DNA of 64,000 bases from Sthenelais limicola. Its lineage: Eukaryota > Annelida > Polychaeta > Phyllodocida > Sigalionidae. Numbering within the stretch: position 1 is the first letter of the stretch; each line of letters opens with the position of its first letter. A program made the position numbers and the translations under genes. Positions 29,578-41,563 of the stretch are shown in pieces. Where the stretch lies: positions 10,031,871 through 10,095,870 of the forward strand of contig OW804096.1 in the NCBI GenBank assembly GCA_942159475.1, written 5' to 3'. The notes under the pieces are model-generated. The model made no database searches. It was given only the letters and a program-made list of their open reading frames with translations, and was not told where the DNA came from.

Positions 29578-29722
29578 GCAAGAATAGCACAGTATCGCGT
29601 CTTCGGCGGCCTGTATTCTCCTCGTATGGCCGAAAAACAACATGGCCTACGGCCTCGTAGTTTTCGGCCATACTTGGAGAATACAGCCCCCCTCATACGC
29701 GATACTATGCTGTTCTTGCTAT
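29578..29722. repeat. Palindromic element, about 145 bp
   Basis: The arms GCAAGAATAGCACAGTATCG and CGATACTATGCTGTTCTTGC are near-complements. The inner arms TGTATTCTCC and GGAGAATACA, and GGCCGAAAA and TTTTCGGCC, also pair. Confidence 0.8.
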
Positions 29723-29920
29723 AATAGCGGCTGTAGATATTCAAAGTGGATCCTGGCTTTATTATAGCTGCAGACATGAGAAGTAAGTTCATAAGTAAGT
29801 TCATATTTAATTTCTTTCCATCATCCAATCTCATTCATGAATTCGTTGCCTAAAAGGTCAATAATCATTTTTTCCTATATTTTAAATTTGATATTTTTAT
29901 TTTTGAAAAAATGTTTTGCA

Positions 29921-30148
29921 GGATTTTCAGAAAATGTACAATTGGCAGCTCTACACATTTAGGTAATTCTGTTAAATTAAAAGAAAAATGATGAATACCA
30001 GGCATATCAGGGTATTTTTGGTATCGCAATTATTTATAGTATCAGTTCTGTTATGTTAAACTGCATTTTAAAGCTCATTTTTGTCTTAAATGTGAGTTGT
30101 TTGAGAGGATTGGTGAAGGCGAATTGTACATTTACTGAAGATCTGACC
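29921..30148 (-). repeat. 235-bp TIR MITE, copy 6
   Basis: The left end has lost the GGGTCA; the right end is CTGAAGATCTGACC. Confidence 0.8.
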
Positions 30149-30255
30149 AATGTATGACAATGGCGACTACATTACGGGATGGGTAATTAGATTTACTCAG
30201 CATCATCTTACAACGAATTGCGTGTAGTATGAAATGGATGGCTGTACAAATAAAA

Positions 30256-30490
30256 GGGTCAGATTTTCAGAAAATGTACAATTCAACTTCGCCAAACTTC
30301 TCAAATAACCCAAATTTCAGACGAAAATAAAGTTCAAAATACTGTCCAATCCAACCAAACAGATTGCTAGAATCAATGCAATGTCGAATATACTTGAATT
30401 TACCTAGTATTGACCAAATTGTAGCCTAATTTAGCAGAACTTACTAAATGTGTACAGCTGCCAATTGTACATTTTCTGAAAATCTGACCC
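30256..30490 (+). repeat. 235-bp TIR MITE, copy 7
   Basis: Both ends intact. Flanked by A-rich TAAAA and AAAA. Confidence 0.9.
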
Positions 30491-30566
30491 AAAACGAGGT
30501 TGGGAGCTATATTCAGATTTCCAATGTTATGATACATAATACCAAAACAAACTCCAACAAAATACA

Positions 30567-30717
30567 TATAGAGAGAATGGGACGAGCCGGCAATAATCGA
30601 AAATTTATTGGATGAGATTCGTCCACATAAGCACGATGCTGTAGGCAGAGTGCTTATGTGGACGAATCAAGTCCAATAAATTTTTCGGTTATTGCAGGCG
30701 AGTTCCATTCTATATTT
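30567..30717. repeat. Palindromic element, full copy
   Basis: Arms ATAGAGAGAATGGGACGAGC and its partner near 30698-30716 enclose CCAATAAATTT pairs and a GCATAAGC-type centre. Related to 5057-5168. Confidence 0.75.
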
Positions 30718-31661
30718 ATTATATGGGCATAAAACTTGGTGCATAAAACTATTAAAAGTGCATAAAAGTGGCCGAATTGGTGACAAAGTAGTTCATATAG
30801 GACGCGTCCTATATGAATATTTTTATAGCACCCCACTTATAGCACCTCTCATATAGAATGCGCATATAATAAAATTATTTTGTATTTGGGGGAGTATGTT
30901 TTATTGATTAGGTAGAGGTGGAAGGATGGACAGTAATCATGGGGAAGGTCTACCCTGGTAGCTCACTATAGGTACGAGGACCAAACAAAACCCTATCTCA
31001 TCTCATTTCATATCCACTCCCACTTCCTAATCCCAACAATGACTATATCTGAATATACCTTGTGCATGTAAAATGCCAAAGATAAGTGGGCAGGCAAATG
31101 CCTTACCCAGTTTTATAACATCTGGTTAAAAAAAGGAACACAAAAAAAATTGAGTTCACAGGTTCAGGTCCCACCTTGGGCAAACAAGTCGTTTGCCTAA
31201 GGGTCACTACACATGTATCTTTGGCATGGAAAAATAATAACCTTGGCCGACAAAATAACCTGTCCCCAATATCAAAATATACTGCATTCATGTGAATGAT
31301 TATACACTGAGCCACCATAAGAACAGTCTCTCTGCCTTTTTCCCACCTCATAATCAATAGAAGTAATAGAAATAAATAAGAAATAAATTGAAAAGGGCAA
31401 CAAGCAGTTCTAGATTGCCTTTAAGAGACCATGAATAAAGAGGAGGCACTCTGTATTACCTGGAGGTGTTGCTGTTAAAAGGTTGATCAATAGAGCCACT
31501 TTTTACCCACTGTCCCTATTTTACCTCCCCTTCCAATCATCACTGGCATTGATTTCCTTTACGCCGTAATTCCATCCTCTCCCCCTCTTCCTCCTCCTCC
31601 TCCTCCCACTCTTTTTCTCATACTACTCCCGGTGCTCTTACCATTTTCGGTCTGTCTATAT
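30718..31661. other. Non-coding host DNA
   Basis: No gene or recurrent repeat. A CTCCTCCTCC pyrimidine tract lies at 31575-31615. Confidence 0.5.
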
Positions 31662-31896
31662 GGGTAAGATCTTCAGAAAATGTACAATTGGCAGCTGTGC
31701 ATATTTAGTAAGTTCTGCTAAATTAGGCTGCAATTTGGTCAATACTAGGTAAATTTGAGTATATTCGGCATTGCATTGGTTCTAGCAATCTGTTTGGTTA
31801 GGTTGAACTGTATTTTGGACTTTATTTTCGTCTGAAATTTGGGTTATTTGAGAAGATTGGTGAAGTTGATTTGTACATTTTCTGAAAATCTGACCC
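31662..31896 (-). repeat. 235-bp TIR MITE, copy 8
   Basis: Left end GGGTAAGATCTTCAG, right end CTGAAAATCTGACCC, with TATAT/ATATAT flanks. Confidence 0.9.
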
Positions 31897-31904
31897 ATAT
31901 ATGT

Positions 31905-32212
31905 CTTTCCTCTCTATGTCTTTCCATCGTTTCTCTTTCTTCTGTCGCTCTTTCCTCTGCCTCTTTCTCCTCCTTCTCATCTGTCTCTTTTTCCTTCGTC
32001 TCTCTTTCTTCTGTCGCTCCTTCCATTGTCTCTCTTTCCTGTGCCTCTCTTTCCTGTGCCTCTTTTTCCTGTGGCTCTTTTTCCTCCGCCGCCGTTTTCC
32101 TCCTACCTTTTTTCATCCCTCTTTCCTCTGTCTCTCTTCCGTCTCTCGTTCCCCGTCTACCTTTCTTCTGTCCCTCTCTCCTCTGCTCCTATCTTCTCTG
32201 CCTCTTATTTTG
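31905..32212. repeat. Pyrimidine-rich low-complexity tract
   Basis: Imperfect CTCTTTCCTCTG-type repeats produce long open frames on both strands that are not genes. Confidence 0.85.
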
Positions 32213-32330
32213 ACCGTTGAAACAACTTAACAAGTCCGTCCATAGCCACATAGGAACGTTGTATAGATCTTCCCCGAGAGGAGATCATGTTACTTTAGCA
32301 AATATATATGCTTTACAGAAATGTCTGTAT

Positions 32331-32722
32331 GTGATTTGTTTCAGGAAAATGCGTCATAAGTTGCAAAAAATAGATTTTGAGATACCATCATATTTGAAAA
32401 AAGGAGATCAAGCCCATTCCAATGGTGGTAAATATTAAGGATAATAAATAAGTATTTTTATATTTTAAGTTTGATATTTTCATTTCTTAAAAACATGTTT
32501 TCAATATTTCTGGGTGAACAATTACTAGTAAAGTAGGTTAATGTATTCCATAGGATGCTCTAAGAAATGCATGAATATATTTAATACACTATCCTGGAAT
32601 TTGGTCCATGTATTTATAAGACCTTTCTGACTAGATACTCAAACATGAAAACATTCCGAAAAGGAGATCTTGTGAATAAATGAATTTTGTGACTTGTGAC
32701 TCATTTTCCTGAAACACATCAC
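32331..32722. repeat. 400-bp TIR element, copy a
   Basis: It opens with GTGATTTGTTTCAGGAAAAT and closes with the inverted ATTTTCCTGAAACACATCAC. The TIRs are about 40 bp, and the interior has AAGTTTGATATTTTCATTT and a TTTCTGGGTGAA block. Confidence 0.8.
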
Positions 32723-32920
32723 ATATATATATATATAATTTACGGCCAGCCAGACACATAGAGCTGAATTGATCTGATGTCTAATTGAATGTAAGGTCAC
32801 GTTACTTCAACAGAATGCTATACCAAGGATTATATCTATTTGGGGCAAATTACATAAGGTTACCCTTTCAGTCAGTATCATCTGGTCGGATTGTTTTTAT
32901 ATGGAGGTAGATCATTACAT

Positions 32921-33156
32921 GGGTCAGATTTTCAGAAAATGTACAATTCACCTTCACCTATCCTCTCAAATAACACATATTTCAGACGGAAATAAAGTTC
33001 AAAATACAGTTCAACCTAACCAAACAGATTGCTAGAATCAATGCAATGCCGAATATATACTCGAATTTACCTAGTATTGACCAAATTGCAGCCTAATTTA
33101 GCAGAATTTACAAAATATGTACAGCTGCCAATTGTACATTTTCTGAAAATCTGACC
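32921..33156 (+). repeat. 235-bp TIR MITE, copy 9
   Basis: Intact except for one missing C at the right end. Flanked on both sides by TACAT, a likely 5-bp target duplication. Confidence 0.9.
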
Positions 33157-33314
33157 TACATAGTATATCCCTTTGGTCTTAATCTAATTTCTACACTCTA
33201 AAGGCATTGTAGAGGGAAATATCTGGAACGTTTTCAATGTTGTTATTATTGTGAAACAATTATTCTACATATAATACATTTCGAAAACTGGAAGACCACA
33301 ATACGTTTCTACTA

Positions 33315-33496
33315 GTCAATGTCCATCCAGAAATATTGCATTTTTTTTAAAAATACAAATATCAAACTTGAAATATAGAAGAACTTATTAAGTGTCCTAC
33401 TGTTTACTTTCGTTAGAATCGGCTTGATCTCATCCTTTCGAATATGATGATATCTCAAAATCCATTTTTGTGAGTCATTGTCCTGTAACACATCAC
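33315..33496. repeat. 400-bp TIR element, copy b (right half)
   Basis: Only the half ending in GTAACACATCAC remains, diverged. Confidence 0.65.
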
Positions 33497-34172
33497 AAAT
33501 ATCTTGACGCCCGTTAGGAACAGACTGGGACAGAAAACGGTTTATTAGAAAATGTTTAACCATTTTACAGCACAGTACTTTGCCTCAGGTACACCTTTAA
33601 ATCTACATTGGCTTGGTTGTACTGATTTGATATGCTCTGAGTTGATTTTACATTTGGAAACAAGACAAAGCACAATACAAATAGAATAATATTATTTTGA
33701 ACCGTTCATCAAACTGTTATTGAAATCATAAACATCTATTTCATATATACTCTGCCCAGAGCACAGACCAGAGTGAAACATCTCGATCATTTGACATTAA
33801 TTAAATTAATTAAATTAATTTGACACTACCCTCACTTGCCTTCTCATTTGTACCTACTCATCTCATACAATGTTGTAACTTGATTTATTTTTTATACTGA
33901 GCCCTCTATAGGGATTACAGTGTCTGTACTTCTGTAACAATCTGTTGTTCAACCCTACATAGGGATTATTATTACACCCCTGTGCTGTTGCTTCCTATAC
34001 CTTCAGCATTGTATGTCACACTTGGTCAAAGTGGTGCATAACATGTGAGTTATGTCACCCTGGGGACGTACAACAAGTAGGTCCGCCCAAAACGTAAATT
34101 ACTTCTTTTATTTTTAATTATTTATATTTTTTATTTATTAATGGGGTGTAATAAATATGGAACAAAGCTCGG
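33497..34172. other. Non-coding host DNA
   Basis: No feature beyond a short ATTAATTAAATTAATT run near 33800-33820. Confidence 0.5.
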
Positions 34173-34275
34173 GTGAAGTCTGTACACTTGTTAGTGACCT
34201 CGGGATCACAGAAGATCTCGGGCTAATGCCCTCTAACTTCCCGCGCTCCCTCGGTCAATAACAAGTGTACAGACT
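34173..34275. repeat. Palindromic element
   Basis: GAAGTCTGTACACTTGTTA and TAACAAGTGTACAGACTTC are exact inverted arms around a 60-bp centre. Confidence 0.8.
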
Positions 34276-34603
34276 TCCCCCTTGCTAGGTTCCATATATC
34301 TATGTTTGTCCTTATGTAACAAATCTTTTCAAAGAAACGAAATCGGCAGCCAACGGAAGACCTGGCATGCCTCAATGTCAGACTTGTCCGACCAGTTGTA
34401 AACAAGACCTTGCAATATAAATCTTTTGAATTTGAATTGAATTACATTAGCTTTGAACATGCTTTCTCATCATTCTAAAACATAAAGTGGGTGAACTTTT
34501 CATAATAGGCCCAGGTACAGTTTCTTTATGCATGACGGCCGGCTGTCATGGTGACCGCTCTTTTAATAAAGGTTATTTTCCCCAAGCGTGGGACAAAAAC
34601 GTT

Positions 34604-34870
34604 GACGCAAGTAAGTAAGAGGGTGAAATCGCCAGAAAATGTACAATTCAACTTCACCAATCCTCTCAAATAACCCAAATTTCAGACGAGAATAAAGTTC
34701 AAAATTCAGTTCAAACTAGCCAAACAGATAGCCAGAATCAATGCAATGCCAAATATACTCGAATTTACCTAGTATTGACCAAATTGCAGCCTATTTTAGC
34801 CGGATATACTAAATGTGTATACTGCTGCTAATTGTACATTTTCTGAAAATCTGACGCAAGTAAGTAAGAG
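34604..34870 (+). repeat. 235-bp TIR MITE, copy 10, with 18-bp flanking direct repeats
   Basis: The element runs about 34621-34856, with GGGTGAAATCGCCAG at its left end. The 18-mer GACGCAAGTAAGTAAGAG stands exactly at both junctions (34604-34621 and 34853-34870), longer than the 4-5 bp repeats at other copies. Confidence 0.85.
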
Positions 34871-35131
34871 TGCAATAGCTGGTGCATTTTGAATGGATTC
34901 GATGTAATTCAAAAACGCTTGTTTACCTCCTGCTAGCGACTGACATTAGTCATGTCAGGCCATCCTTTACTAAGCTGGCTGGGCTTTTAAAATATTTGTG
35001 AACTGGTCTAAATGAGCTGCTCAATGACTCTTCCTTCACATGCATGTCTTAATTTCCCTCCGACAATTTAAATAACATACCTCCTCGCAGTCGGGGAAAT
35101 CTTTACTTAAAGTTTGTATTGCTAAGCCATT

Positions 35132-35525
35132 TGTGATGTGTTTCAGGAAAATGAGTCATATGTCGCACAATATATATTTTTCAAAGTATTTATTATACAA
35201 GATTGCTTTATTGGAATGTTCTGCTTTTTAGAGAGTTTATCACTTATGGTTGTATCAATCTATTTCAGGACATTATATATAATAAGTCTTTTTATTTTAA
35301 AGGTCCACATATGGAGTATATTCACTTACTTTACTGATTATTGCCTTCCAGAAATATTACACACTTTTTTTTTTCAAAAATAAAAATATCAAAACTTAAA
35401 AGCTAGAAATACTTATTAGACTGTTTACTATCATTGGAATCGGCTTGATCTCATTTTTTCAAATATGATAATATCTCAAAATCCATTTTTTGCGACTTAT
35501 GACCCGTTTTCCTAAAACGGATCAC
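35132..35525. repeat. 400-bp TIR element, copy c
   Basis: Left TIR TGTGATGTGTTTCAGGAAAA; right TIR diverged (CGTTTTCCTAAAACGGATCA). Confidence 0.8.
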
Positions 35526-35667
35526 ATTTGTCCATGCTTTGCTAGAAATTTCCTACTTAAATAAAAGAGTTGAGTAATGAGTTATTACAAGAGCGTTATA
35601 CCCAAATTCATTCTCTAAAGTCTCTTAAGCAACTGCTCTGCAAGGGAGAACACATAGGCAAGGACAG

Positions 35668-35878
35668 TTTAAAACCCTGCCCACACACAGCCGATTTGCC
35701 TCCCGATTGCCCCCCCGATTTTGGTCCTCCGATGAATCCTAGGATTTCATTTCCAATCCTGGTTGATGTTAATTCAAGAACATTAACTAGGATTTGAGAT
35801 CAGATCATAGGATTCATCAGGAGACCCAGATCGGGAGGCAATCGGGAGGCAAATCAGCTATGTGTGGGCAGGGTCTTA
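35668..35878. repeat. Palindromic element, family with 37139-37391
   Basis: Arms CCTGCCCACACACAGCCGAT and its complement near 35855-35873 are joined by nested GAATCCTAGGATT and CCGATTGCC pairs. Confidence 0.8.
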
Positions 35879-36159
35879 TTAAGAACTTCTTATGAAACAG
35901 GCCCAAGAAATAGCCAGGAACTTCCTGCATTGTTTTAACAGAGGCCCCGAAAATCCATGTCAATAATCATTATGGGAGAGCAGGAGAGGAATGTGCATAG
36001 GAACTATTTACAATCAGATATCAATACGCCCACGTGTCAGGAGCGCAAGGCGAGGTTGGGTCACGCTATCCTCATGAATGATCCGCGAGAGAGAGTAGTG
36101 CCTACATTGTCTTTGTTTCCCACACTCGTCTATGGACCCTTGCCCTCTGCTACTAGTTG

Positions 36160-36610
36160 GGAGATGAGGGAAGAGAAGGGGAAGAGAAGAGGGGGAGGAA
36201 GGGACGAAGAGGGAGGGAGGGAAGAAGATGAATGGGGCAATGAGGGAAAAAGGTGGAGGAGAGCGGGAGTTGGAAGAGAGGAAAAGGAGATGAAGGGAGG
36301 GGGAGGGGGAAAGCTGAGACGTGGAAAGAAGGGGGAGAACAGAGGGGAGCTGGCATAGGAGGTACAGGAGGAGGAAGATGAAAGGAAAGGGTGAGAGGTG
36401 GGGAGATGGGGGAGAGGATAGCGAGAAGTAGAGGAAGAGGAGAAAATGAAGGAAATGGCATGAGGGAAAATAAAATAAAGAGTGAAGAGTGATGGGTCAT
36501 ACAAGAGAGAGTGGGGAAGAAGGACTTAAGGAAGAATAAGGAGAAACAAAGAAAGGAGAAAGGAGAAAGTAGAAAGATAAAAACACAGGGAGAGAGAGAG
36601 TGCAGAGGAA
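36160..36610. repeat. Purine-rich low-complexity tract
   Basis: GGGAGGAA-type sequence over about 450 bp. The apparent long frames on either strand are compositional. Confidence 0.85.
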
Positions 36611-36672
36611 GAACAGAACAGCTTTATCGAGACTGCTTCAATGGGGCATTTACACATGTGATTAAAGGAGTA

Positions 36673-36830
36673 GTTTTATGAGTCATAAGTCGGAAAATAT
36701 GAATTTTGGGATATCACCATATTTGAAAAGAGTAGATCAAGCTGATTCCAATGATAGTAAACACTGGGACACCCATTAAGTATTTCTATATTTTTAGTTT
36801 GATATCTTTATTTTCGAAAGTAAGAGTAAG
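36673..36830. repeat. 400-bp TIR element, copy d (left fragment)
   Basis: It retains ATGAGTCATAAGTCGGAAAA and the CAAGCTGATTCCAATGATAG block, and lacks a right end. Confidence 0.65.
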
Positions 36831-37138
36831 GAGTAGGAATAGTACATTTACATGTATGGGAAAGAAGAAGCAAAAGAGAGGGAGAGCAAAATGGGCAACA
36901 CTGTTGAGTGAAAGGAGGTCAGAAGACACTATATTGTTTCCCACACTTGTCCATAGACCTCTACCCCCTGTAACAAGTTATTCTCATACTAAGCTAAGCG
37001 GAGGCAATCAATAGGATGAGTTGTCCTGCACGAAACCATCAACCCATGCTATAGGGCAATCCTATTGACGCCATTCACGTTAGCAATAGGGGAATTTGAA
37101 GAGAGCGAGTTTGAATCTTAATTCAGAGTATAGCTTAA

Positions 37139-37391
37139 AACACTGCCCACACACAGCCGATTTGTCTCCCGATTGCCCCCTGATTTGGGTATTCCGATGA
37201 ATCCTAGGATTTCATTTCCAATCCTGGTTTATGTTATTTAAAAAATATAAACCAGGATTTGAAATGAGATCATAGGATTCATCAGGAGACCCAAATCGGG
37301 GGGCAATCGGAAATTTAACTATAGGATTTATCGGGAGACCAAAATCGGGGGGCAATCGGGAGCCAAATCGGCTCGGTGTGTTCACGGCTTT
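37139..37391. repeat. Palindromic element, second copy with partial duplication of its right arm
   Basis: Same arms as 35668-35878. A CATCGGGAGACC / AATCGGGGGGCAATCGG segment is present twice on the right. Confidence 0.75.
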
Positions 37392-37889
37392 AAATGTATG
37401 TAACTAGTTTACCTGTTTTGTAACCTGAATTATAAACCCTACAGCATCTAATACACACCTACATTAGGGTCGATAATGGGGGAAAACAACACCGTGGGAA
37501 TCTAGAATCTAGAATTATGCACAAAGTTGGGAAGGGAGATTTTGCTGTGAGTGTGCATCATCCACTGTACAAACACACATCTTGTTTTAGGTCGTGGAAT
37601 GCAGGTTTATTGATTGATCTCTAGCATTGTATTCCCACTCCTGGTACCCTATGTACTCTTGTCGATCTTTGAGCCTTCATCTTTATGGATGAGGTTTTTA
37701 TTTAGGTAATTATACCCATACTCCTAGGGCTTTTTATGATTGAATGTTCTGACTGCTATTGATGATCGATAAGTGGGGTGATGGGCATGGATCTGTTGGT
37801 GATAATGTTCTCCTTTCTGCCACCTCTGCTGTCATGAGTGAAGGTGCATCCCTACTTAGGCAACTATGGGACTGGAAAGGAGAGAAGAG

Positions 37890-38425
37890 TGTGGGGAGGA
37901 GGAGAGGAATAAATGGAGGGAGAGGTAGTGGGGGAGGAGAAGCTGGATAGGAGGGACCGACGAGAGGAGAGAGTGAGAGAGGAGACAGACAGAGGAGTGA
38001 GGAGAGAGCGAGAGGAGAGAGAGGAGAGAGAGGAGAGAGAGGAGACAGAGGAGACAGAGGAGACAGAAAGAGGAAAGAGAGGAGAGAGAGGAGAGAGAGG
38101 AGAGAGAGGAGAGAGAGGAGAGAGAGGAGAGAGAGGAGAGAGAGGAGAGAAAGAGGAGAGAAAAAGGAGAAAGAGGAGAGATAGGAGAGAGAGGAGACAG
38201 AGATAGGAGTGAGAGGAGACAGAGATAGGAGTGAGAGGAGAGAGAGGAGAGAGAGGGGAAAGAGGAGAGAGAGAGGAGAGGCAGAGAGGAAAGAGAGGGG
38301 TGAGAGAGAGGAGAGAGAGGAGAGAGAGGCGAGAGAGGAGAGAGAGGAGAGAGAGGGGAGAAAGGAGAGAGACGAGAGAGAGGAGAGAGACAGGGATATG
38401 TACGAAAGATAGGAGAGGAGAGAAA
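37890..38425. repeat. GAGAGAGGA microsatellite array
   Basis: About 0.5 kb of GAGAGAG/GAGGAGA repeats. Spurious Ser/Leu-rich and Arg/Glu-rich frames on both strands come from this composition. Confidence 0.95.
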
Positions 38426-39360
38426 GAGAAGGAATTTAATGAAGGCAATGGTAAGAAGGGTTATTGCGATCATGTGATCATAATAATTGTCAAATTCTTA
38501 AGATTTCAAATTTATCATTTGTTATCAATGTTTCCCTTCACAGATCAATCTGAAAGTATTGCTACAGAGATGCTATACTATTGTTCAATAGAAAAGAAAA
38601 GAACACAATCATCAGGGAAGTTGCTAATAGCTAATGCTAATAAACCATATTGTATCTTGAGTCATGATAGCAAAATGCTCCGGCACAAGTTTAAGTAAAA
38701 TGTAAAGAAATGGAATTAATTTCTCCAAGAGACCCAGTTTAATGTTTTTCAACACTTTATTCAAGGGCAAAACTTGCCTGAACACTCTCCCCACTTGGCG
38801 AGAAACCAGAACCAACTTTCCTTCGATGTTGATTATGCAATCCTTCAAGATATCATTGCGCATGCGTGAAGAGATTTCACCTCGGCTATTTACATAAATG
38901 TCCACCAGGGGATGGAATGACTCGGCAGAAATGATGGATTAATACTTTAGAGTCGGGAGGGAAAGATTTATTCTTTTCAAATATTTATCTGAATTGATTA
39001 ACCCAGTAATTAATGTTTAGCAACATTCTTCATCGTCCCCCATGACATCCATATCAGTGGAAACCAAGTGTTAATTGATATTCTGGCCTCTTGTTTAGGG
39101 CAAGATTGATGAGTGAATGCTTAATGTATGCAGATGGTATTTGTAGTTACTTAGTCGGGCTTTACAGCTTCATCGACACTGCTTCAATGGGGCATTTACA
39201 TAATTTTTGACAAGACCACCAGCAAATGCATTTGTGAGTTACTTAATTTTTAAAAGTATTTTTGATGGATAAGTAAGATTTTGTATATATGTGAATTCGC
39301 AATTGTAGTTTAGTTTCTACGTATCTGTATTATCAAATTGTTTATTCAGCTATAACATTT
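38426..39360. other. Non-coding host DNA, no feature seen
   Basis: Only short frames. Nothing recurs elsewhere in the window. Confidence 0.5.
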
Positions 39361-40309
39361 GTGATGTGTTTCAGGAAAATGAGTCACAAGTCGCAAAATA
39401 TGGATTTTGAGATATTACCATATTTGAAAAGAGGAGATCAAGCTGATTCCAATGATAGTAAACACTGGGATAAGTATTTCTATATTTTAAGTTTGATATT
39501 TTTATTTTTGAAAACAAAAAAGTTTGCAATGTTTCTGGATGGGTAATTAACAGTAAAGTAACTGAATATACTCCATACAAAGGCCGTCAAAACGCAAGGA
39601 TATATGTGATGTATTTCAGGAAAATGAGTCATAAGTCGCAAAAAATAGATTTTGAGATACCATTATATTTGAAAAGATGAGATCAAGCCGATTCCAATGA
39701 TAGTAAACAGTCTAATAATCTAATAAGTATTTCTTGATTTTAAGTTTGATATTTTCGTTGTTGAAAAAAGAGTTTCCAATATTGCTGGGGGTCAATAAAC
39801 AGTAAAGTAACTAAATGTAGTCCATATGAGGACCTTTAAAACTAAAAGATATATTATATAGATTGTTCTGAAATTTAATACACCAATTGATATAAGTCTA
39901 AGTGATAAACTCTCTCAAAATCAGATCATTCCATTAATGTGATCTTGTGAAAAAAACACTTTGAAAAATATCAATTTCGCGACTTATGACTCATTTTCCT
40001 GAAACACATCACATATTTAATATGACCCTGAAGAAGGAGAAAAGATCTCCGAAACGTTGGTCATACATAAATAATAAAACAACTCAAGCAAATGTTAACT
40101 TGACATCGTCTTTCTTACGGTTTTGGTGTTTATTTCTCTAAATCGATTTATTTAATACAATGTCCCGAAATTTGTTACACGTATGGATATGACTATAAGT
40201 GTTTAACAAATTAAAAATCAAAACATTTCAATGAAGAGATCTTGTGATAAAACACTTTGGAATATGTCAATTTTGCGATTCGTGACTCATTTTACTGAAA
40301 CACATCACA
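39361..40309. repeat. 400-bp TIR element interrupted by a second copy (nested)
   Basis: The left half (39361 to about 39600) and right half (about 40140-40309) together match one element, as in the uninterrupted copy at 59397-59795 (junction AAACGCAAGGAT / TTTAATACAATG). Between them lie a complete second copy (39606-40013) and a hammerhead-like retroelement fragment (about 40020-40130). Confidence 0.75.
40028..40060 (+). ncRNA. Hammerhead-like motif, copy 2
   Basis: CTGAAGA, a hairpin with stem GGAGA/TCTCC, then GAAACGTTGG. The core carries T to A relative to the active consensus, so catalysis is unlikely. The stem differs from copy 1 but still pairs. Confidence 0.35.
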
Positions 40310-41500
40310 TATGAAACAAGACTACCATCAAATGCATTTGTGTGTTACTTAATTTTTAAAAGTATCTGTGATGGAGAAGTAAGATTTTACATGTATGTGA
40401 AATCGCATTCGTAGTTTAGTTTGAAGCCTTTGTACGTATCTGTATTATTACATTGTTTATCCGGCTATGATATTTTACATGTTGTAATGAACTCAGTTCT
40501 GGGGGTTTATAATCTCATAATCATATGAGACTAAATGGTACAAATCCCTACAATAATTTTTGTTAACACATTTTTATTGACAATTTCACATTCGTGATAC
40601 GTTTCATGCCAAGGGAAAAATTTTACAAAGTTATCATCTCTATATAGTCTACATTTAGCAATATTTATCTATCATTTTAACATTTACCTTTTAATATCTA
40701 ATACTCTATACATGATGTTGCGAATGCAATTGGATCTTCTATATACCTTTACATAATATATTCTCTTCCTGTCATACCCATTTTTCTCTGTAATACCTTT
40801 TGTGAATGTGAATAAAAAGGACTCTGAGTAAGACAAACATCATTTTTAAAATAAATGAATGAATACAACAGGTGTCCAAATGGATCATGTATGCACATGC
40901 TATTTCCTATTATACTATGCTATATTGTATAGCTTCATTTCAATATAGAATTTACACATATGGGAGTTCCTTCCTTACACCTTAACAAAACCAACACTCT
41001 CCTAAGAATGTAAACTCAATTTTCACAAATATCCAATTGAACATCTTCTTGAAAGAAGTTAAGAGAAATTTCCAATATGAAACAACTGCGACAACATACA
41101 TGTATAAGTGGAATAATAGGACTGTATGAACGGAACCAAATTGAGTTTTAGATAAACTAACTTAATTGAATTTCAAATGGATGTGTGTTAATGTATGGAA
41201 ATGATATTTCTTGTTACTTGGGCAGCTTTATTGAGCAATTTGCATACGGGACAAGGCCACGTGTGAGTGACAACTTCTCAGAGATGCTAAATCGGATTTT
41301 ACTCAATTTTCACAACTATTCTAATTATGTCACTATGAGAATGAATATGGGTCCTAACCTTCCCATTTTTACCAATGCATGTTTCCACTCGCTGTTATCC
41401 TAGCTAGTTATATAATCCTAGCCTAACAGTAGGATAATATTGACAACTTCAATCCTAAGGTTAAACAATCAGAAAAACAGAGTGATCGCTATTGGATCTA
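40310..41500. other. Non-coding host DNA
   Basis: The 40313-40470 part resembles 39210-39360 (ATGCATTTGTGxGTTACTTAA and GTATCTGTATTAT), an old segmental duplication. No gene seen. Confidence 0.5.
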
Positions 41501-41563
41501 ATGACAGGTTTCTGTTTCATAATTATTATTATTATACAACTTTTATTCAGTAAACATATACAT

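Noticed and set aside
31839..32230. Overlapping frames on both strands with Ser/Phe/Leu or Glu/Thr repeats
   Set aside because: Compositional artefact of a CTCTTTCC tract.
36130..36504. 124-aa Ser/Pro-rich frame and its antisense partner
   Set aside because: Purine-rich low-complexity DNA with no conserved product.
37856..38473. Long Ser/Leu/Pro-rich and Arg/Glu/Gly-rich open frames on both strands
   Set aside because: They come entirely from the GAGAGAGGA microsatellite. There are no start context, splice sites or domains.
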